From Acidobacteriota bacterium (GTDB lineage: Bacteria > Acidobacteriota > Vicinamibacteria > Vicinamibacterales > UBA2999), in NCBI GenBank assembly GCA_003222635.1, contig QHWQ01000015.1:1-37941 (forward strand): 37,941 nt of DNA, written 5' to 3'. Numbering within the stretch: the first letter of the stretch is position 1; every line of letters starts with the position of its first letter. Below, piece by piece: positions 25,136 through 35,701 of this stretch. The notes below the pieces were generated by a model, which had not been told where the DNA came from, made no database searches, and saw only the letters and a program-made list of their open reading frames with translations. The position numbers were made by a program, and so were the translations under genes.

Positions 25136-27976
25136 GTGTCTACGCGTACTTGGCGCCTGTCCACCCTGCTGCTCGGATCGGGGTGCTGCGCCCTCATCTA
25201 CCAGACGGCCTGGATCCGCGAGTTCCGCCTGATTTTTGGCGCGTCAACGGCAGCGTCTGCTGCTGTGCTCGCGATCTTCATCGGAGGGCTGGGTCTGGGT
25301 GGATGGCTTCTCGGCCGGCGCGCTGACGCGCACGCACGTCCCATTCTGTTCTATGCGCAGCTCGAGACGATCGTCGCCATCTCGGCGGCGCTCAGTCCGC
25401 TGTTGCTGCTGCTCGTCCGCGAGCTCTACGTTTATCTTGGAGGGACCCCGAAACTCGGTCTCGTCGTCGGAACGGCGGGACGGCTCCTGCTGAGCGGTCT
25501 CGTGCTTGCGATTCCGACCGTCGCGATGGGAGGAACCCTACCCGCAGTCGCTCGCGCGGCAACGGGTGGCGATGATGTGCGGCGCCGCAACGTGGCGGCG
25601 CTCTACGCGCTCAATACCGTGGGCGCCGTGATCGGTACCCTCCTGTCGACGTTCGTGCTCCTCGAGGCGCTCGGCAACCGTGAGACGCTGTGGCTCGCCG
25701 CGGCGCTCAACCTGCTGATCGCGATGGTGGCGCGGCAACTCGATCGGGTGACCACGCTGCCCGCGGACCTTCCCGCGGCGAGTGAAGCGGTCTCGCCCTC
25801 GGAAGCGCAGGCTCCAGCGGGCTTCGCCCTCCTTGCATCGGGTGTCGTCGGCTTCGCGTTCTTCCTCATGGAGCTGGTGTGGTACCGGATGCTTGGTCCG
25901 CTGCTCGGCGGCACAGTTTTCACCTTCAGCCTGATTCTCGCGGTCGCGCTCGCGGGCATCGGCATCGGCGGACTTGTATATGCGGTGTGGGGAAGCGAGC
26001 GGCGTCCCTCGCTCCGCGGCTTTGCCGCCTGCTCTCTGCTCGAAGCCCTGGCGATGGCGATTCCCTATGCGCTTGGCGATCGGCTGGCGGTGCTGACGGT
26101 GGTTCTGCAGCCGCTCGGCCACGCCGCGTTCGGCGCCGGCGTGTTCGGATGGAGCGCGATTGCGGCGATCGTCGTTCTGCCCGCATCGATTGTTGCCGGA
26201 TATCAATTCCCGATGCTCATTGCGCTGCTCGGCCGCGGCCGCCTGCACGTGGGGCGGCAGATCGGCCTCGCGTATGCCGCCAACACCATCGGCGCAATCG
26301 TCGGTTCCCTCGCCGGCGGGTTCGGATTGCTGCCGTGGCTCAGCGCACCCGGCGCGTGGCGGTTCGTGACGATCTCGCTCATCGCGCTCAGCGCCGCAGC
26401 GCTCGCGCTGTCGGACGATCGGCGTTCGCCGCGGAAGCTGCTGCCGCACGCGGCATTGATGGCCGCCACGCTGCTGCTGTTGACGGCGCTCGGTCCCACG
26501 GCCGTCTGGCGCCACAGTGGCGTCGGGACCGGTCGCGCCGCGCTGCGGGGCATCGAATCAGCCAACCATCTGAAGGCGTGGGCGAACGGCGTCCGGCGGT
26601 CGGTCGTGTGGGACGGGGATGGAATAGAGAGCTCCGTCGCCCTGGTGCGCGACGGATCCGGTTATGCGTTCATGGTGAACGGCAAGGCCGACGGCAGCGC
26701 GCGCTACGACTCCGGCACGCAGGTGATGGTCGGGTTGCTGGGTTCGATTCTCAACCCGCACGCCCGCCGCGCGATGGTGATCGGCCTTGGAACGGGAAGC
26801 ACGGCGGGCTGGCTGGGTGCAGTGCCGGCCATCGAGCGTGTCGATGTCGTTGAACTCGAGCCGCTCATCCTCGACGTGGCGCGCGCGTGCCGCGACGTCA
26901 ATCACAACGTGCTGGAAAACCCCAAGGTGCACATCACCATTGGCGACGCACGCGAGGCGCTGCTGACGAGCCGCGAGACCTACGACGTGATCGCGTCCGA
27001 GCCCTCGAATCCGTTCCGTGCGGGGATCGCCAGCCTCTTCACGCGCGAGTACTACCGTGCGGTGAACGATCGGTTGTCGCCTGACGGAGTGTTCGTTCAG
27101 TGGGTGCAGGCGTATGAGATCGATACGACGACGATGCGCACCGTGTTCGCAACGATGGCCGCGTCGTTTCCTTACGTCGAGACCTGGGAGACGAGGCCGA
27201 ACGATTTCGTGCTCGTTGGCAGCAAGCGCCCGCTGCAGCACCGGACGAGCGAGCTGGCGGCGCGCATTCAGGAGGAACCGTTCAGGACCGCGCTGCGAAA
27301 CGTATGGCAGGCCGTGGATCTGACTGGCGTGTTGGCGCACTTCATCGCCGGCGACCCCGTGACGCGCGCCATTGCCTCCGCGCCGGGAGTCGATGTGAAC
27401 ACTGACGACCGCAATGTCGTCGAGTTCGGCCTCGCGCGGTCCGTCGGTCTGAACACGCCAACGGTCATCGCGTCGGTTCGGCAACTGGCCGCAACGCTCG
27501 GCGCGAACCGTCCGCTGCTCGACAATCCCGGGACGGTCGATTGGACAGCCGTCGACACGGCGTGGATCGGGTTTCATGTCGCGGAACAGGATGAAGCCAC
27601 CGAGGTCCAGTTCGTCCATCCGACAGCGACGGAAGACGCGCGGCGGCAGGCGCTGGTCAGCTATTACCTGCGGTCCAATGCCGGCACCGCTCGAGAGGTA
27701 TTGAGTGCGGCCGGGTCACCGGCACCGCGCGATCTCAACGAGCTGTCGATGGTGGCGGACATCGCGGCCCGGAACGGCGACGAGCGCGCGGCGATGCCGT
27801 TCATCGAACAATTGCGGCAGTTCGACGGCGGCGAGGCCGACACCATTCTGGCGATGCTGCGCGTGGCCCAGCGGCGATTCGATGAAGCCGCGCCGCTCCT
27901 GCAACAGGCGTTCGCGCAGTACCGCAGGACTGCATGGGCTCTCACCCGCTACAAAGGGCGCTGGCTCGAACGGTGA
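25136..27976 (+). CDS. Membrane protein fused to spermidine-synthase-like SAM domain
   Basis: A 946-residue protein from GTG 25136, preceded by an excellent GGAGGT site. Residues 1-470 form many hydrophobic segments in two halves (for example IYQTAWIREFRLIFGAS, MGGTLPAVARA, ELVWYRMLGPLLGGT), a transporter-like membrane part. From about residue 548 comes a Rossmann SAM-binding fold: VIGLGTGSTAGWLGAVP, DVVELEPLILDVAR and GDAREALL. The position that holds the catalytic Asp in true spermidine synthases reads ASEPSNPFRAG, as in the membrane-fused family, so polyamine synthesis is doubtful. VNTDDRNVVEFGLAR follows, then a helical repeat-like C-terminus. The stop at 27976 interrupts this region; a coding frame continues as 27973-28197. 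Substrate unknown. Confidence 0.85.
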   Translation: MSTRTWRLSTLLLGSGCCALIYQTAWIREFRLIFGASTAASAAVLAIFIGGLGLGGWLLGRRADAHARPILFYAQLETIVAISAALSPLLLLLVRELYVYLGGTPKLGLVVGTAGRLLLSGLVLAIPTVAMGGTLPAVARAATGGDDVRRRNVAALYALNTVGAVIGTLLSTFVLLEALGNRETLWLAAALNLLIAMVARQLDRVTTLPADLPAASEAVSPSEAQAPAGFALLASGVVGFAFFLMELVWYRMLGPLLGGTVFTFSLILAVALAGIGIGGLVYAVWGSERRPSLRGFAACSLLEALAMAIPYALGDRLAVLTVVLQPLGHAAFGAGVFGWSAIAAIVVLPASIVAGYQFPMLIALLGRGRLHVGRQIGLAYAANTIGAIVGSLAGGFGLLPWLSAPGAWRFVTISLIALSAAALALSDDRRSPRKLLPHAALMAATLLLLTALGPTAVWRHSGVGTGRAALRGIESANHLKAWANGVRRSVVWDGDGIESSVALVRDGSGYAFMVNGKADGSARYDSGTQVMVGLLGSILNPHARRAMVIGLGTGSTAGWLGAVPAIERVDVVELEPLILDVARACRDVNHNVLENPKVHITIGDAREALLTSRETYDVIASEPSNPFRAGIASLFTREYYRAVNDRLSPDGVFVQWVQAYEIDTTTMRTVFATMAASFPYVETWETRPNDFVLVGSKRPLQHRTSELAARIQEEPFRTALRNVWQAVDLTGVLAHFIAGDPVTRAIASAPGVDVNTDDRNVVEFGLARSVGLNTPTVIASVRQLAATLGANRPLLDNPGTVDWTAVDTAWIGFHVAEQDEATEVQFVHPTATEDARRQALVSYYLRSNAGTAREVLSAAGSPAPRDLNELSMVADIAARNGDERAAMPFIEQLRQFDGGEADTILAMLRVAQRRFDEAAPLLQQAFAQYRRTAWALTRYKGRWLER

Positions 27977-28197
27977 ACTTCAAAGGTCTGTGCCGTGATG
28001 CGATCACGCCGCTGGAGTCGCCGGCTGTGTGGACACAGGACTTCCTGTCGGCGCGGCGCGATTGTTACGCCGCGACGGGCGACAGCCGGCTCGCGATGGC
28101 CACGCACGACCTCGTCGAGTACGTCACGCGCGAGCCGATGCCGATCACAGCAGGCGTGAAACAGGCTGCCGCGCCGCAGCTGTCATTCGTGCCGTAG
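27973..28197 (+). pseudogene. Displaced C-terminal segment of the spermidine-synthase-like protein, or small coupled ORF
   Basis: 74 residues from GTG 27973 (overlapping the previous stop as GTGA): VNFKGLCRDAITPLESPAVW, then FLSARRDCYAATGDSRLAMA and THDLVEYVTREP. Third codon positions are strongly G/C, like the surrounding genes, so it is real coding sequence. Helical repeat-like content and its place suggest it is the C-terminus of the upstream protein shifted out of frame, by a real mutation or a sequencing error near 27955-27975. A separate translationally coupled small protein is the alternative. Its last 15 bases overlap the end of the convergent permease gene. Confidence 0.55.
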
Positions 28198-29469
28198 CGC
28201 CTCGATCGGATCGAGGCGCGAGGCGCGAACCGCCGGCACCATGCCGAAGAAGATGCCGACGGCGGCGGAAAAGCCGAGGCCGAGCGCGAACGACCACCAG
28301 GGAAGCGAGATAGGGAATCCGGTGGCGGTGTGCACCGTGACGCCGATGCCGGCGCCGAGCGCGATGCCCAGCAGTCCGCCGACCAGCGTCAGCACGGCGG
28401 CCTCGGTGAGGAACTGGAACAGGATCTCCCGGCGGCGCGCGCCGAGCGCCTTGCGCACGCCGATCTCCCGCGTGCGCTCGGTCACCGAGATGGTCATGAT
28501 GGCCATCACGCCGATGCCGCCGACCATCAGCGCGATCGACGAAATCACCACCAGGCCCAGGAACGTCGCCCGGCTCACCTGATCCCACACGCGCAGCGCC
28601 GCGTCCTGCGTCACGATGTCGAAATCGTCGGGTTCGTCCAGCTTCAGACCGTGGCGCACGCGCATGATCTCCTCGACTTCCCCGAGCGCCTTATCGCGTC
28701 CAGCGTCCTCACGCGGCAGCACCGCAATCATCGCGCTGCGCACCGCCGGCCCGCCTCGGAACGCGCGCGTGGCGCGCGTCCCGTACAGCGCCTGATGCGT
28801 CGTCTGCGGAATGACGACGAAATCGTCCTGCGGCGGGCCGACGCCGGCCGAGGGACGCTTGCCGAGCACGCCGATGACCGTGAACTCCGCGGCCCCGATG
28901 CGGACCTTCTTGTTGACGGGATCGAGACCGCTCTGCGCAAAGAGCGCCTGGTACGGCGTGTCGCCGAGCACGACGACCTTCCGCCGGTGCTCGACCTCGG
29001 ACGCTGAAAAGAGGCGGCCGGCCTCCAGCTTGACGAAGCTGAGCGTCGCGTACTGCTCGGTGGCGCCGATGATGTTCAGCAGCTTCGTCCGGTTCCCGTT
29101 GTAGACGACGCGATCCTGCAGGTCGCCCATCGGCGCCAGCCAGATGTCGACGTTCTGCACCGACGGCGCCAGCTTCTGAATCGCCTTCGCATCGTCCACC
29201 GTCAGATTGGGCCGCCGCATCAGATCCGCGAAATCGTGCCCGGCGGCGAGGCTGACGCCACTGAACTTCGCCACGAAGATCGTGTTCGGCCCGAGCTGGC
29301 GGATGCTGTCGCGCAGCGACTGATCGAAGCCGCGGATGAGCGACGTCATGCCGACGATCGCGGTAATGCCGATGACGACGCCGAGAATGGTCAGCGCGGA
29401 GCGGAGCTTGTTCGTCCGCAGCGTGTCGAGCGCCAGCGTGACGACCTCGCGCAGCAGCAGCAGGTTCAT
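28183..29469 (-). CDS. MacB-type ABC transporter permease (second permease)
   Basis: 428 residues with an N-terminal membrane helix (LRSALTILGVVIGITAIVGMTS), a large periplasmic domain of the MacB_PCD type (VVVLGDTPYQALFAQ, FTVIGVLGKRPSAG), and three C-terminal helices of the FtsX fold including the signature VTERTREIGVRKALGARRREI (partly quoted) and PAVRASRLDPIEALRHE. It has no fused ATP-binding domain, unlike E. coli MacB. Its ATG directly follows the TAG stop of the first permease, so the two are surely cotranscribed and may form a heterodimer. The likely role is efflux or lipoprotein-related transport with the adaptor encoded upstream. Confidence 0.9.
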   Translation of the reverse strand: MNLLLLREVVTLALDTLRTNKLRSALTILGVVIGITAIVGMTSLIRGFDQSLRDSIRQLGPNTIFVAKFSGVSLAAGHDFADLMRRPNLTVDDAKAIQKLAPSVQNVDIWLAPMGDLQDRVVYNGNRTKLLNIIGATEQYATLSFVKLEAGRLFSASEVEHRRKVVVLGDTPYQALFAQSGLDPVNKKVRIGAAEFTVIGVLGKRPSAGVGPPQDDFVVIPQTTHQALYGTRATRAFRGGPAVRSAMIAVLPREDAGRDKALGEVEEIMRVRHGLKLDEPDDFDIVTQDAALRVWDQVSRATFLGLVVISSIALMVGGIGVMAIMTISVTERTREIGVRKALGARRREILFQFLTEAAVLTLVGGLLGIALGAGIGVTVHTATGFPISLPWWSFALGLGFSAAVGIFFGMVPAVRASRLDPIEALRHE

Positions 29470-30690
<1,221 letters not shown>

Positions 30691-30701
30691 AACCCGGTTT
30701 C

Positions 30702-32042
30702 TTATTTCACCGTCACCGGGGAGCCGTCGGCAATCTGGCGGACGGAATCAAAAGGACCTGTCACCACCTGATCGCCAGGCTCGAGTCCCGAGCGCACCTC
30801 GAAGTAGCGCTCGCCCGCGATGCCCACCTTCACCGGGACGAACACGACCTTGCCGTCGCGAAAGACGAACACACCTTCCGTTTCCTTCCGCGTCTGGCCT
30901 GGAGGCGGGTCGGGAGGCGCCGGCGGCGCCGCCGGCGCCGGTGTGCCGAAGAACCGCCGCTGCACGGGTGGTGGCGGCTCGTGCACGAGCGCGCCCTTTT
31001 CGTCGAACAGCATCTCGCGCACGGTCAGCGACTGAATCGGCACCGCCTTCGCGTTCTTGCGCGTCGCGGTCGTGATTTCCGCCGTGCACGTGAATCCCGG
31101 CCGCACCTCGGGCACGGGATCATCGATCGCGACAACGACCTTGAAGTTGGTCGCCTGTCCCTGTCCCAGGTTCGAGGTGACCTGCGCCGCCGCCTGCACC
31201 GGGCTGTTGCCGATGTCGGTGACGTGCCCCTTGAACATCCGATCGGGAACGGCGTCGATGGTCACGATCGCGGGCTGACCGATCGTGACGGTCGGGATGT
31301 CCGTCTCATCAACCTCGACTTCCGCCTGAATCGACGACATGTCCGCGACGGTCAGCAGGACCGTTCCCGCATTGTTCATCGTGCCGACGACGACGTTCTC
31401 GCCTTCTTCGATGTTGCGGCGCGTGACGATGCCGTTCATCGGCGAGGTGATCGTGACCTGGCTGAGGTTGTACTGCGTGGTCGAGAGCGCCGCCTGCTCC
31501 TGCTTGATCTGCTGCTCGCGCATCTGCGCTTCCTGCTGGCGCGTCTTCAGCTCCGCCTCCCGCACGGTGACGTCGTTCTGCGCGCGCTCGAGCGCCTCGC
31601 GCGTGGTCAGGCCGTCCTTCGACAGATCCTGCTGCCGCTTCAGCGTCTGCTGCGCGAGCTCGAGGTTCGCGTGCGCCTGATCGACCGCCGTGTCGGCCTG
31701 CTGCAGCGCCGATCTCGCCGCCGCGACGCTCGCTTCACCGCGCTCGAGCTGCCCGGCGAGCGAACGCGGGTCGATCTCGAGCAGGAACTGTCCGGCCTTC
31801 ACGCGCTGTCCTTCCTGCACCGCGAGCCGCGTGACGCGCCCCATGGTCGTCGCGGAGATGTTGATCTGGCGCTTCGGCTGAATCTTTCCCGACGCGGAGA
31901 CGATCGCATCGAGATCACGAGTGCGGATGACTTCCGTCGTGACCGTCGGCGATGCGTTCCGGTTCCGATAGATAGGCACGCCGATCCCGGCGGCGATCAG
32001 GACAACAACGACGCCGATGATCAGCCACGTGCGGCGTCTCAT
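30702..32042 (-). CDS. MacA/HlyD-type periplasmic adaptor subunit
   Basis: 446 residues: one N-terminal membrane anchor (TWLIIGVVVVLIAAGIGVPI), a biotinyl-lipoyl half (GRVTRLAVQEGQRVKAGQFL), a long coiled-coil hairpin at about residues 95-190 rich in Gln, Glu and Ala, then the returning lipoyl half (ITSPMNGIVTRRNIEEGENV) and a beta-barrel part. A Pro/Ala-rich insertion (GTPAPAAPPAPPDPPPG) interrupts the C-terminal domain. This is a membrane fusion protein linking inner-membrane permeases to an outer-membrane channel. The start overlaps the Yip1-family gene by four bases and it precedes the two permeases, so they form one export operon. Confidence 0.92.
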   Translation of the reverse strand: MRRRTWLIIGVVVVLIAAGIGVPIYRNRNASPTVTTEVIRTRDLDAIVSASGKIQPKRQINISATTMGRVTRLAVQEGQRVKAGQFLLEIDPRSLAGQLERGEASVAAARSALQQADTAVDQAHANLELAQQTLKRQQDLSKDGLTTREALERAQNDVTVREAELKTRQQEAQMREQQIKQEQAALSTTQYNLSQVTITSPMNGIVTRRNIEEGENVVVGTMNNAGTVLLTVADMSSIQAEVEVDETDIPTVTIGQPAIVTIDAVPDRMFKGHVTDIGNSPVQAAAQVTSNLGQGQATNFKVVVAIDDPVPEVRPGFTCTAEITTATRKNAKAVPIQSLTVREMLFDEKGALVHEPPPPVQRRFFGTPAPAAPPAPPDPPPGQTRKETEGVFVFRDGKVVFVPVKVGIAGERYFEVRSGLEPGDQVVTGPFDSVRQIADGSPVTVK

Positions 32043-32758
32043 GCGGTTCCTCCCGAGACGGCCATCGCGAGCGCCGCGAGCAGTGCCAGCGCGACGTACG
32101 CACCGGTGAAGGCGAGCGCGAGCCGGCGCGTCGGCCGGTCACAGAGAACAGACACGCCGATGGCGAGCACCACGATCCACCAGACGACGAAGAGATCAAT
32201 GACGCCTAAGAAACGCGCGACCGGTGACGCCTCGTCCAGCGAGCCGAACAGGCGCACCAGCGTCGTCGGGCTCGCGATCGATTCCTGGACGTAATAGACG
32301 GGCGTGGCAATCACCTGACGCAGCGCGAAGATAACGGTTGAATATGAAGTAATTGTGAGCAGATCGATGAATCGCGGACCTGTAAGGTCGGGCAACGCGG
32401 CGCTGCGGCGCATGGCGAGGAACAACACGCCCGCGACCGCGAAGGCCAGCAGCGGCCCGTAGGCGAGCGCCGTTCCGGCCGCGTAGAGCAGCCCCACGCC
32501 GCCTTCGGCCGCGCGCGCTTCCATCCGCGCATAGCTCTCGTCGTCCACGGCTTGACCGAAAGCGGTCGCTGTCCGCTCCCACTGGTCGACCAGCGCCTGG
32601 CGTCCCACGTCTGTTCTGAGGAACCCCGCCGAGCAGAGAAAGGTGATCGTGGTGGTGACGAGCAAGACCGCCGCCCACGGACGCGCCGGGAGGATGGCGG
32701 CAAAAGTGGCGCGAGGGCGGCGGATCACGCCCCACATGCGCGCGGCGAGCGAGCTCAA
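32039..32758 (-). CDS. Yip1-family multi-pass membrane protein
   Basis: 239 residues with an N-terminal RRPRATFAAILPARPW segment typical of bacterial Yip1-domain proteins and about five hydrophobic segments (AAVLLVTTTITFLCSAGFL, LAYGPLLAFAVAGVLFLAM, SYSTVIFALRQVIA, LFVVWWIVVLAIGVSVL, ALAFTGAYVALALLAALAMA). The middle part (DQWERTATAFGQAVDDE) is likely extracytoplasmic. It is the first gene of the export operon and overlaps the adaptor by four bases. Bacterial Yip1-family proteins often sit next to MacAB-like genes, but their task is not known; assembly or membrane-stress coupling are guesses. Confidence 0.75.
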   Translation of the reverse strand: MSSLAARMWGVIRRPRATFAAILPARPWAAVLLVTTTITFLCSAGFLRTDVGRQALVDQWERTATAFGQAVDDESYARMEARAAEGGVGLLYAAGTALAYGPLLAFAVAGVLFLAMRRSAALPDLTGPRFIDLLTITSYSTVIFALRQVIATPVYYVQESIASPTTLVRLFGSLDEASPVARFLGVIDLFVVWWIVVLAIGVSVLCDRPTRRLALAFTGAYVALALLAALAMAVSGGTA

Positions 32759-32808
32759 ATCGGTCTCCTGATGCTGATAGGATGACAGTTTTTCACACTA
32801 TAGCTGCT

Positions 32809-33804
32809 ATGCGTCTATTCCTCTTCGCCGCCGTTGCACTGACCGTCGCGACCGATTGTTTCGCGCAAATCGTGGAAAGTGTGGGAAGCCGCGCCATGGG
32901 GATGGGTGGCGCCTACGTCGCGGTCGCCGCCGACAGCACCGCCACGTGGTGGAATCCGGCCGGTCTGGCGACTGGGCCATTTTCGGACATTTCGATCGGA
33001 CGGGCCGTCACGGATTTAAAGGAGGACGTTCCGGCGCGCCGGGACCGCGTGTCCTGGTTTGCGGCAACCGCTCCAGCTGTTGGATTTAGCTATTACCGCT
33101 TAAGAATCACCGACATACGGGGATTTGGGGCTACAGGACAGGGCTCCGTGAACCGAGAAGATACACGGGCCGAAGTGTCATTGCAGTCAGTTTCTGTCAG
33201 CGAGCTGGGCCTTACCGTCGTTCAGTCGATTCTGCCAGGGGTACACGCCGGAGCCACCTTGAAATACGTGCGTGGGACGCTACGCGCCGGCACTGACGGC
33301 GCGGCGCGTCCGATCGACGACCTGCTCGACAGCGGTGAAAACCTCAAAGGGGGCGACGCCGAGAGCCGGTTCGATCTGGATGCGGGGCTGATGGGCGCGT
33401 TTGGTCCGGTTCGCATCGGCGCGGTGATGCGGAACATCCGCGAGCCAAAGTTCGCGGGCGAGACGTTCACGCTGCCACGGCAGACGAGGGTGGGCGCGGC
33501 GATCGACGCGGAACGGGCAGGAGGCCCGCCGTTCATCGCATCGATTGATGCGGATGTGAAGACCTACGCGACCGCGACCGGCGATCGGCGGGTGATCGCG
33601 GTTGGCGCCGAGCAGTGGCTCTGGCGCAAACGGATCGGCGTCCGGGGCGGCGGACGTTTCAACAGGGTAGGCGCGCGGGAGCGCGCCGCGACGGTGGGCG
33701 TCAGCGTTGGCGTCCGCAACGGGTTTTATGTCGAAGGCCAGGCGGTCCGCGGCGGTTCCGACGCCGAGCGCGGCTGGGGCATTTCGACGCGAGTGACTTT
33801 CTAG
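32809..33804 (+). CDS. Predicted outer-membrane beta-barrel protein (PorV/TraF-like)
   Basis: 331 residues from ATG 32809, chosen because it gives a clean signal peptide (MRLFLFAAVALTVATDCFAQ); the track start at 32782 adds nine residues. The mature protein opens with SVGSRAMGMGGAYVAVAADS and ATWWNPAGLA, the hallmark of the UPF0164/PorV/TraF-like outer-membrane family (GARAxGMGGA...D...NPA). The rest is strand-rich and ends in a closing strand (ERGWGISTRVTF). The family includes FadL-like barrels and type IX secretion partners; no type IX genes are seen here. It is divergent from the export operon and 110 bases upstream of pilB, so a link to pili or secretion is only positional. Confidence 0.75.
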   Translation: MRLFLFAAVALTVATDCFAQIVESVGSRAMGMGGAYVAVAADSTATWWNPAGLATGPFSDISIGRAVTDLKEDVPARRDRVSWFAATAPAVGFSYYRLRITDIRGFGATGQGSVNREDTRAEVSLQSVSVSELGLTVVQSILPGVHAGATLKYVRGTLRAGTDGAARPIDDLLDSGENLKGGDAESRFDLDAGLMGAFGPVRIGAVMRNIREPKFAGETFTLPRQTRVGAAIDAERAGGPPFIASIDADVKTYATATGDRRVIAVGAEQWLWRKRIGVRGGGRFNRVGARERAATVGVSVGVRNGFYVEGQAVRGGSDAERGWGISTRVTF

Positions 33805-33860
33805 TGGGGTGTATCAACAGATGCACTGCGAATCACGACAGCCCTTCGTCGTCGATTCTG

Positions 33861-33889
33861 CCGGGCGCGACAGCGGAGCGCCCGGTTTC
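33861..33889 (+). terminator. Possible intrinsic terminator between the barrel gene and pilB
   Basis: CCGGGCGC (33861-33868) pairs perfectly with GCGCCCGG (33878-33885) around a 9-base loop and is followed by TTTCG. The stem is strong but the T-run has only three bases, so it is a weak terminator or a leader hairpin for pilB. It lies 56 bases after the barrel gene stop and 29 bases before pilB. Confidence 0.45.
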
Positions 33890-33914
33890 GAGTTGGGAAG
33901 GACACAACCGGTAA

Positions 33915-35690
33915 ATGGCCGTACGCATCGGTGAGCTTCTTCTCAAGGAGAAGCGCATCACACCCGAGCAGCTCCAGGAGGCGTTGAACTACCAGCGCCA
34001 GAACGGGGGAAAACTCGGGTACAACCTGATCAAGCTCGGCTACGTCAAGGACGAGGAGATCACCGCTCTGCTCAGCAAGCAGTACGGCGTCCCCTCGATC
34101 GCGCTGACGCAGTTCGAGATCGATCCGGCCGTCGTCAAGCTCGTACCCGCGGACACCGCGCAGAAGTATCAGATTATTCCGCTCTCGCGTTCGGGCGCGA
34201 CGCTGACGATCGCGATGACCGACCCGACGAACGTGTTCGCCATGGACGATTTAAAGTTCATGACGGGCTACAACGTCGAGCCGGTGGTCGCCTCCGAGAC
34301 CGCAGTCGTGGCGGCCATTCAGAAGTACTACGGCAAGGCCGCAGCGGCCGCCGCGAGCGCGACCGGCGGCGGCGGCGGCGCAGCGCAGGGCCCGACGGCG
34401 CTCGAGGCCGCGAGCAAGGCGCTCGAGCAGATCGACCTCGGCGATGACAGCAACGTCGAGGTCATCGCGGAAGGTGAGGAGATCAGCGCCGACGACCTCG
34501 CGATGCAGGGCGAGGAAGCGCCGGTCATCAAGCTGGTGAACGTCATCCTGCTCTCCGCCATTCAGAAGGGCGCGAGCGACATCCACATCGAGCCGTACGA
34601 GAAAGAGCTGCGCGTCCGGTACCGCGTCGACGGCATCCTCTACAACATCATGCAGCCGCCGCTGAAGCTGCGCGACGCGATGACCTCGCGCATCAAGATC
34701 ATGTCGCGGCTGGACATCGCGGAGAAGCGGCTGCCGCAGGACGGCCGCATCAAAGTGCGCTTCCGCGGCGACAACGACACGTTGAAAGAGATCGACTTCC
34801 GCGTCTCGGTGCTGCCGACGCTGTTCGGCGAGAAGATCGTCATGCGTCTGCTCGACAAAGACAAGCTGATGCTCGACATGACGAAGCTCGGCTTCGAGCA
34901 GGAATCGCTCACCAAGTTCGAGGCCGCGATCATGCGGCCGTGGGGCATGGTGCTCGTCACCGGTCCGACCGGTTCCGGCAAGACGAACACGCTCTACTCG
35001 TCGATCTCGCGCATCAACACGATGGAAACCAACATCATGACCGCGGAGGATCCGGTCGAATTCAACCTGGTTGGTGTCAATCAGGTCCAGGTCCGCGAGA
35101 ACATCGGCCTGAACTTCGCCGCCGCGCTCCGGAGCTTTTTGCGTCAGGACCCGAACATCATCCTCGTCGGCGAAATCCGAGACTTTGAAACCGCGGAAAT
35201 CGCGGTCAAGGCGGCGCTCACCGGCCACCTCGTGCTCTCGACGCTGCACACCAACGACGCGCCGAGCACGGTCAACCGTCTCATGAACATGGGCATCGAG
35301 CCGTTCCTCGTCGCCAGCTCGCTGAACCTGGTGTGCGCCCAGCGCCTCGTGCGCCGCATTTGCAAGAACTGCGTGGAACCGCACCCCACGCCGCCGGCGG
35401 CGCTGATGCAGGCTGGCTTTACCGCCGAAGATGCCAAGACAGTGGTCCCCAACAAAGGCAAGGGCTGTGAGAAGTGCAACAACACCGGCTACAAGGGACG
35501 CGTCGGTTTGTACGAAGTGATGGAAGTGACCGAGGACCTGCGCGAGCTGATTCTGGTCGGCGCCTCGGCGCTCGAACTGCGGCGCAAGGCGGTTGACGAA
35601 GGGATGATCACGCTCCGCGGGAGCGGACTGCGCAAGATCAAAGACGGCGTGACGACGGTCGACGAGGTCGTGCGCGAGACCGTGAAGTAG
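33915..35690 (+). CDS. pilB: Type IV pilus extension ATPase PilB
   Basis: PilB is the cytoplasmic hexameric ATPase that powers pilus polymerisation. The 591-residue product has an N-terminal GSPII_E-type domain (RIGELLLKEKRITPEQLQEA, then VPADTAQKYQIIPLSR), an Ala/Gly-rich linker near residues 140-160, and the ATPase core. The core shows GASDIHIEP, RVRYRVDG, Walker A GPTGSGKT (350-357), the Asp box, Walker B-like ILVGEIRDFETAEIA, and the His box (GHLVLSTLHTNDAPSTVNRL). The zinc tetracysteine typical of PilB rather than PilT is present (C483-x2-C486 and C518-x2-C521). It heads pilB-pilT-pilC. AAGGA lies rather far (13 bases) from the start. Confidence 0.96.
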   Translation: MAVRIGELLLKEKRITPEQLQEALNYQRQNGGKLGYNLIKLGYVKDEEITALLSKQYGVPSIALTQFEIDPAVVKLVPADTAQKYQIIPLSRSGATLTIAMTDPTNVFAMDDLKFMTGYNVEPVVASETAVVAAIQKYYGKAAAAAASATGGGGGAAQGPTALEAASKALEQIDLGDDSNVEVIAEGEEISADDLAMQGEEAPVIKLVNVILLSAIQKGASDIHIEPYEKELRVRYRVDGILYNIMQPPLKLRDAMTSRIKIMSRLDIAEKRLPQDGRIKVRFRGDNDTLKEIDFRVSVLPTLFGEKIVMRLLDKDKLMLDMTKLGFEQESLTKFEAAIMRPWGMVLVTGPTGSGKTNTLYSSISRINTMETNIMTAEDPVEFNLVGVNQVQVRENIGLNFAAALRSFLRQDPNIILVGEIRDFETAEIAVKAALTGHLVLSTLHTNDAPSTVNRLMNMGIEPFLVASSLNLVCAQRLVRRICKNCVEPHPTPPAALMQAGFTAEDAKTVVPNKGKGCEKCNNTGYKGRVGLYEVMEVTEDLRELILVGASALELRRKAVDEGMITLRGSGLRKIKDGVTTVDEVVRETVK

Positions 35691-35701
35691 GACAAATTCT
35701 T

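Noticed and set aside
25538-26515. Minus-strand ORFs (e.g. 325 and 353 aa) opposite the spermidine-synthase-like gene
   Set aside because: Low-complexity Arg/Glu-rich translations with no domains; the plus-strand frame has clear membrane segments and SAM motifs.
32771-32808. Promoter for the barrel gene (ATGACA ... TATAGC)
   Set aside because: The spacing between the two boxes is only 11 bases, too short for a sigma-70 promoter.
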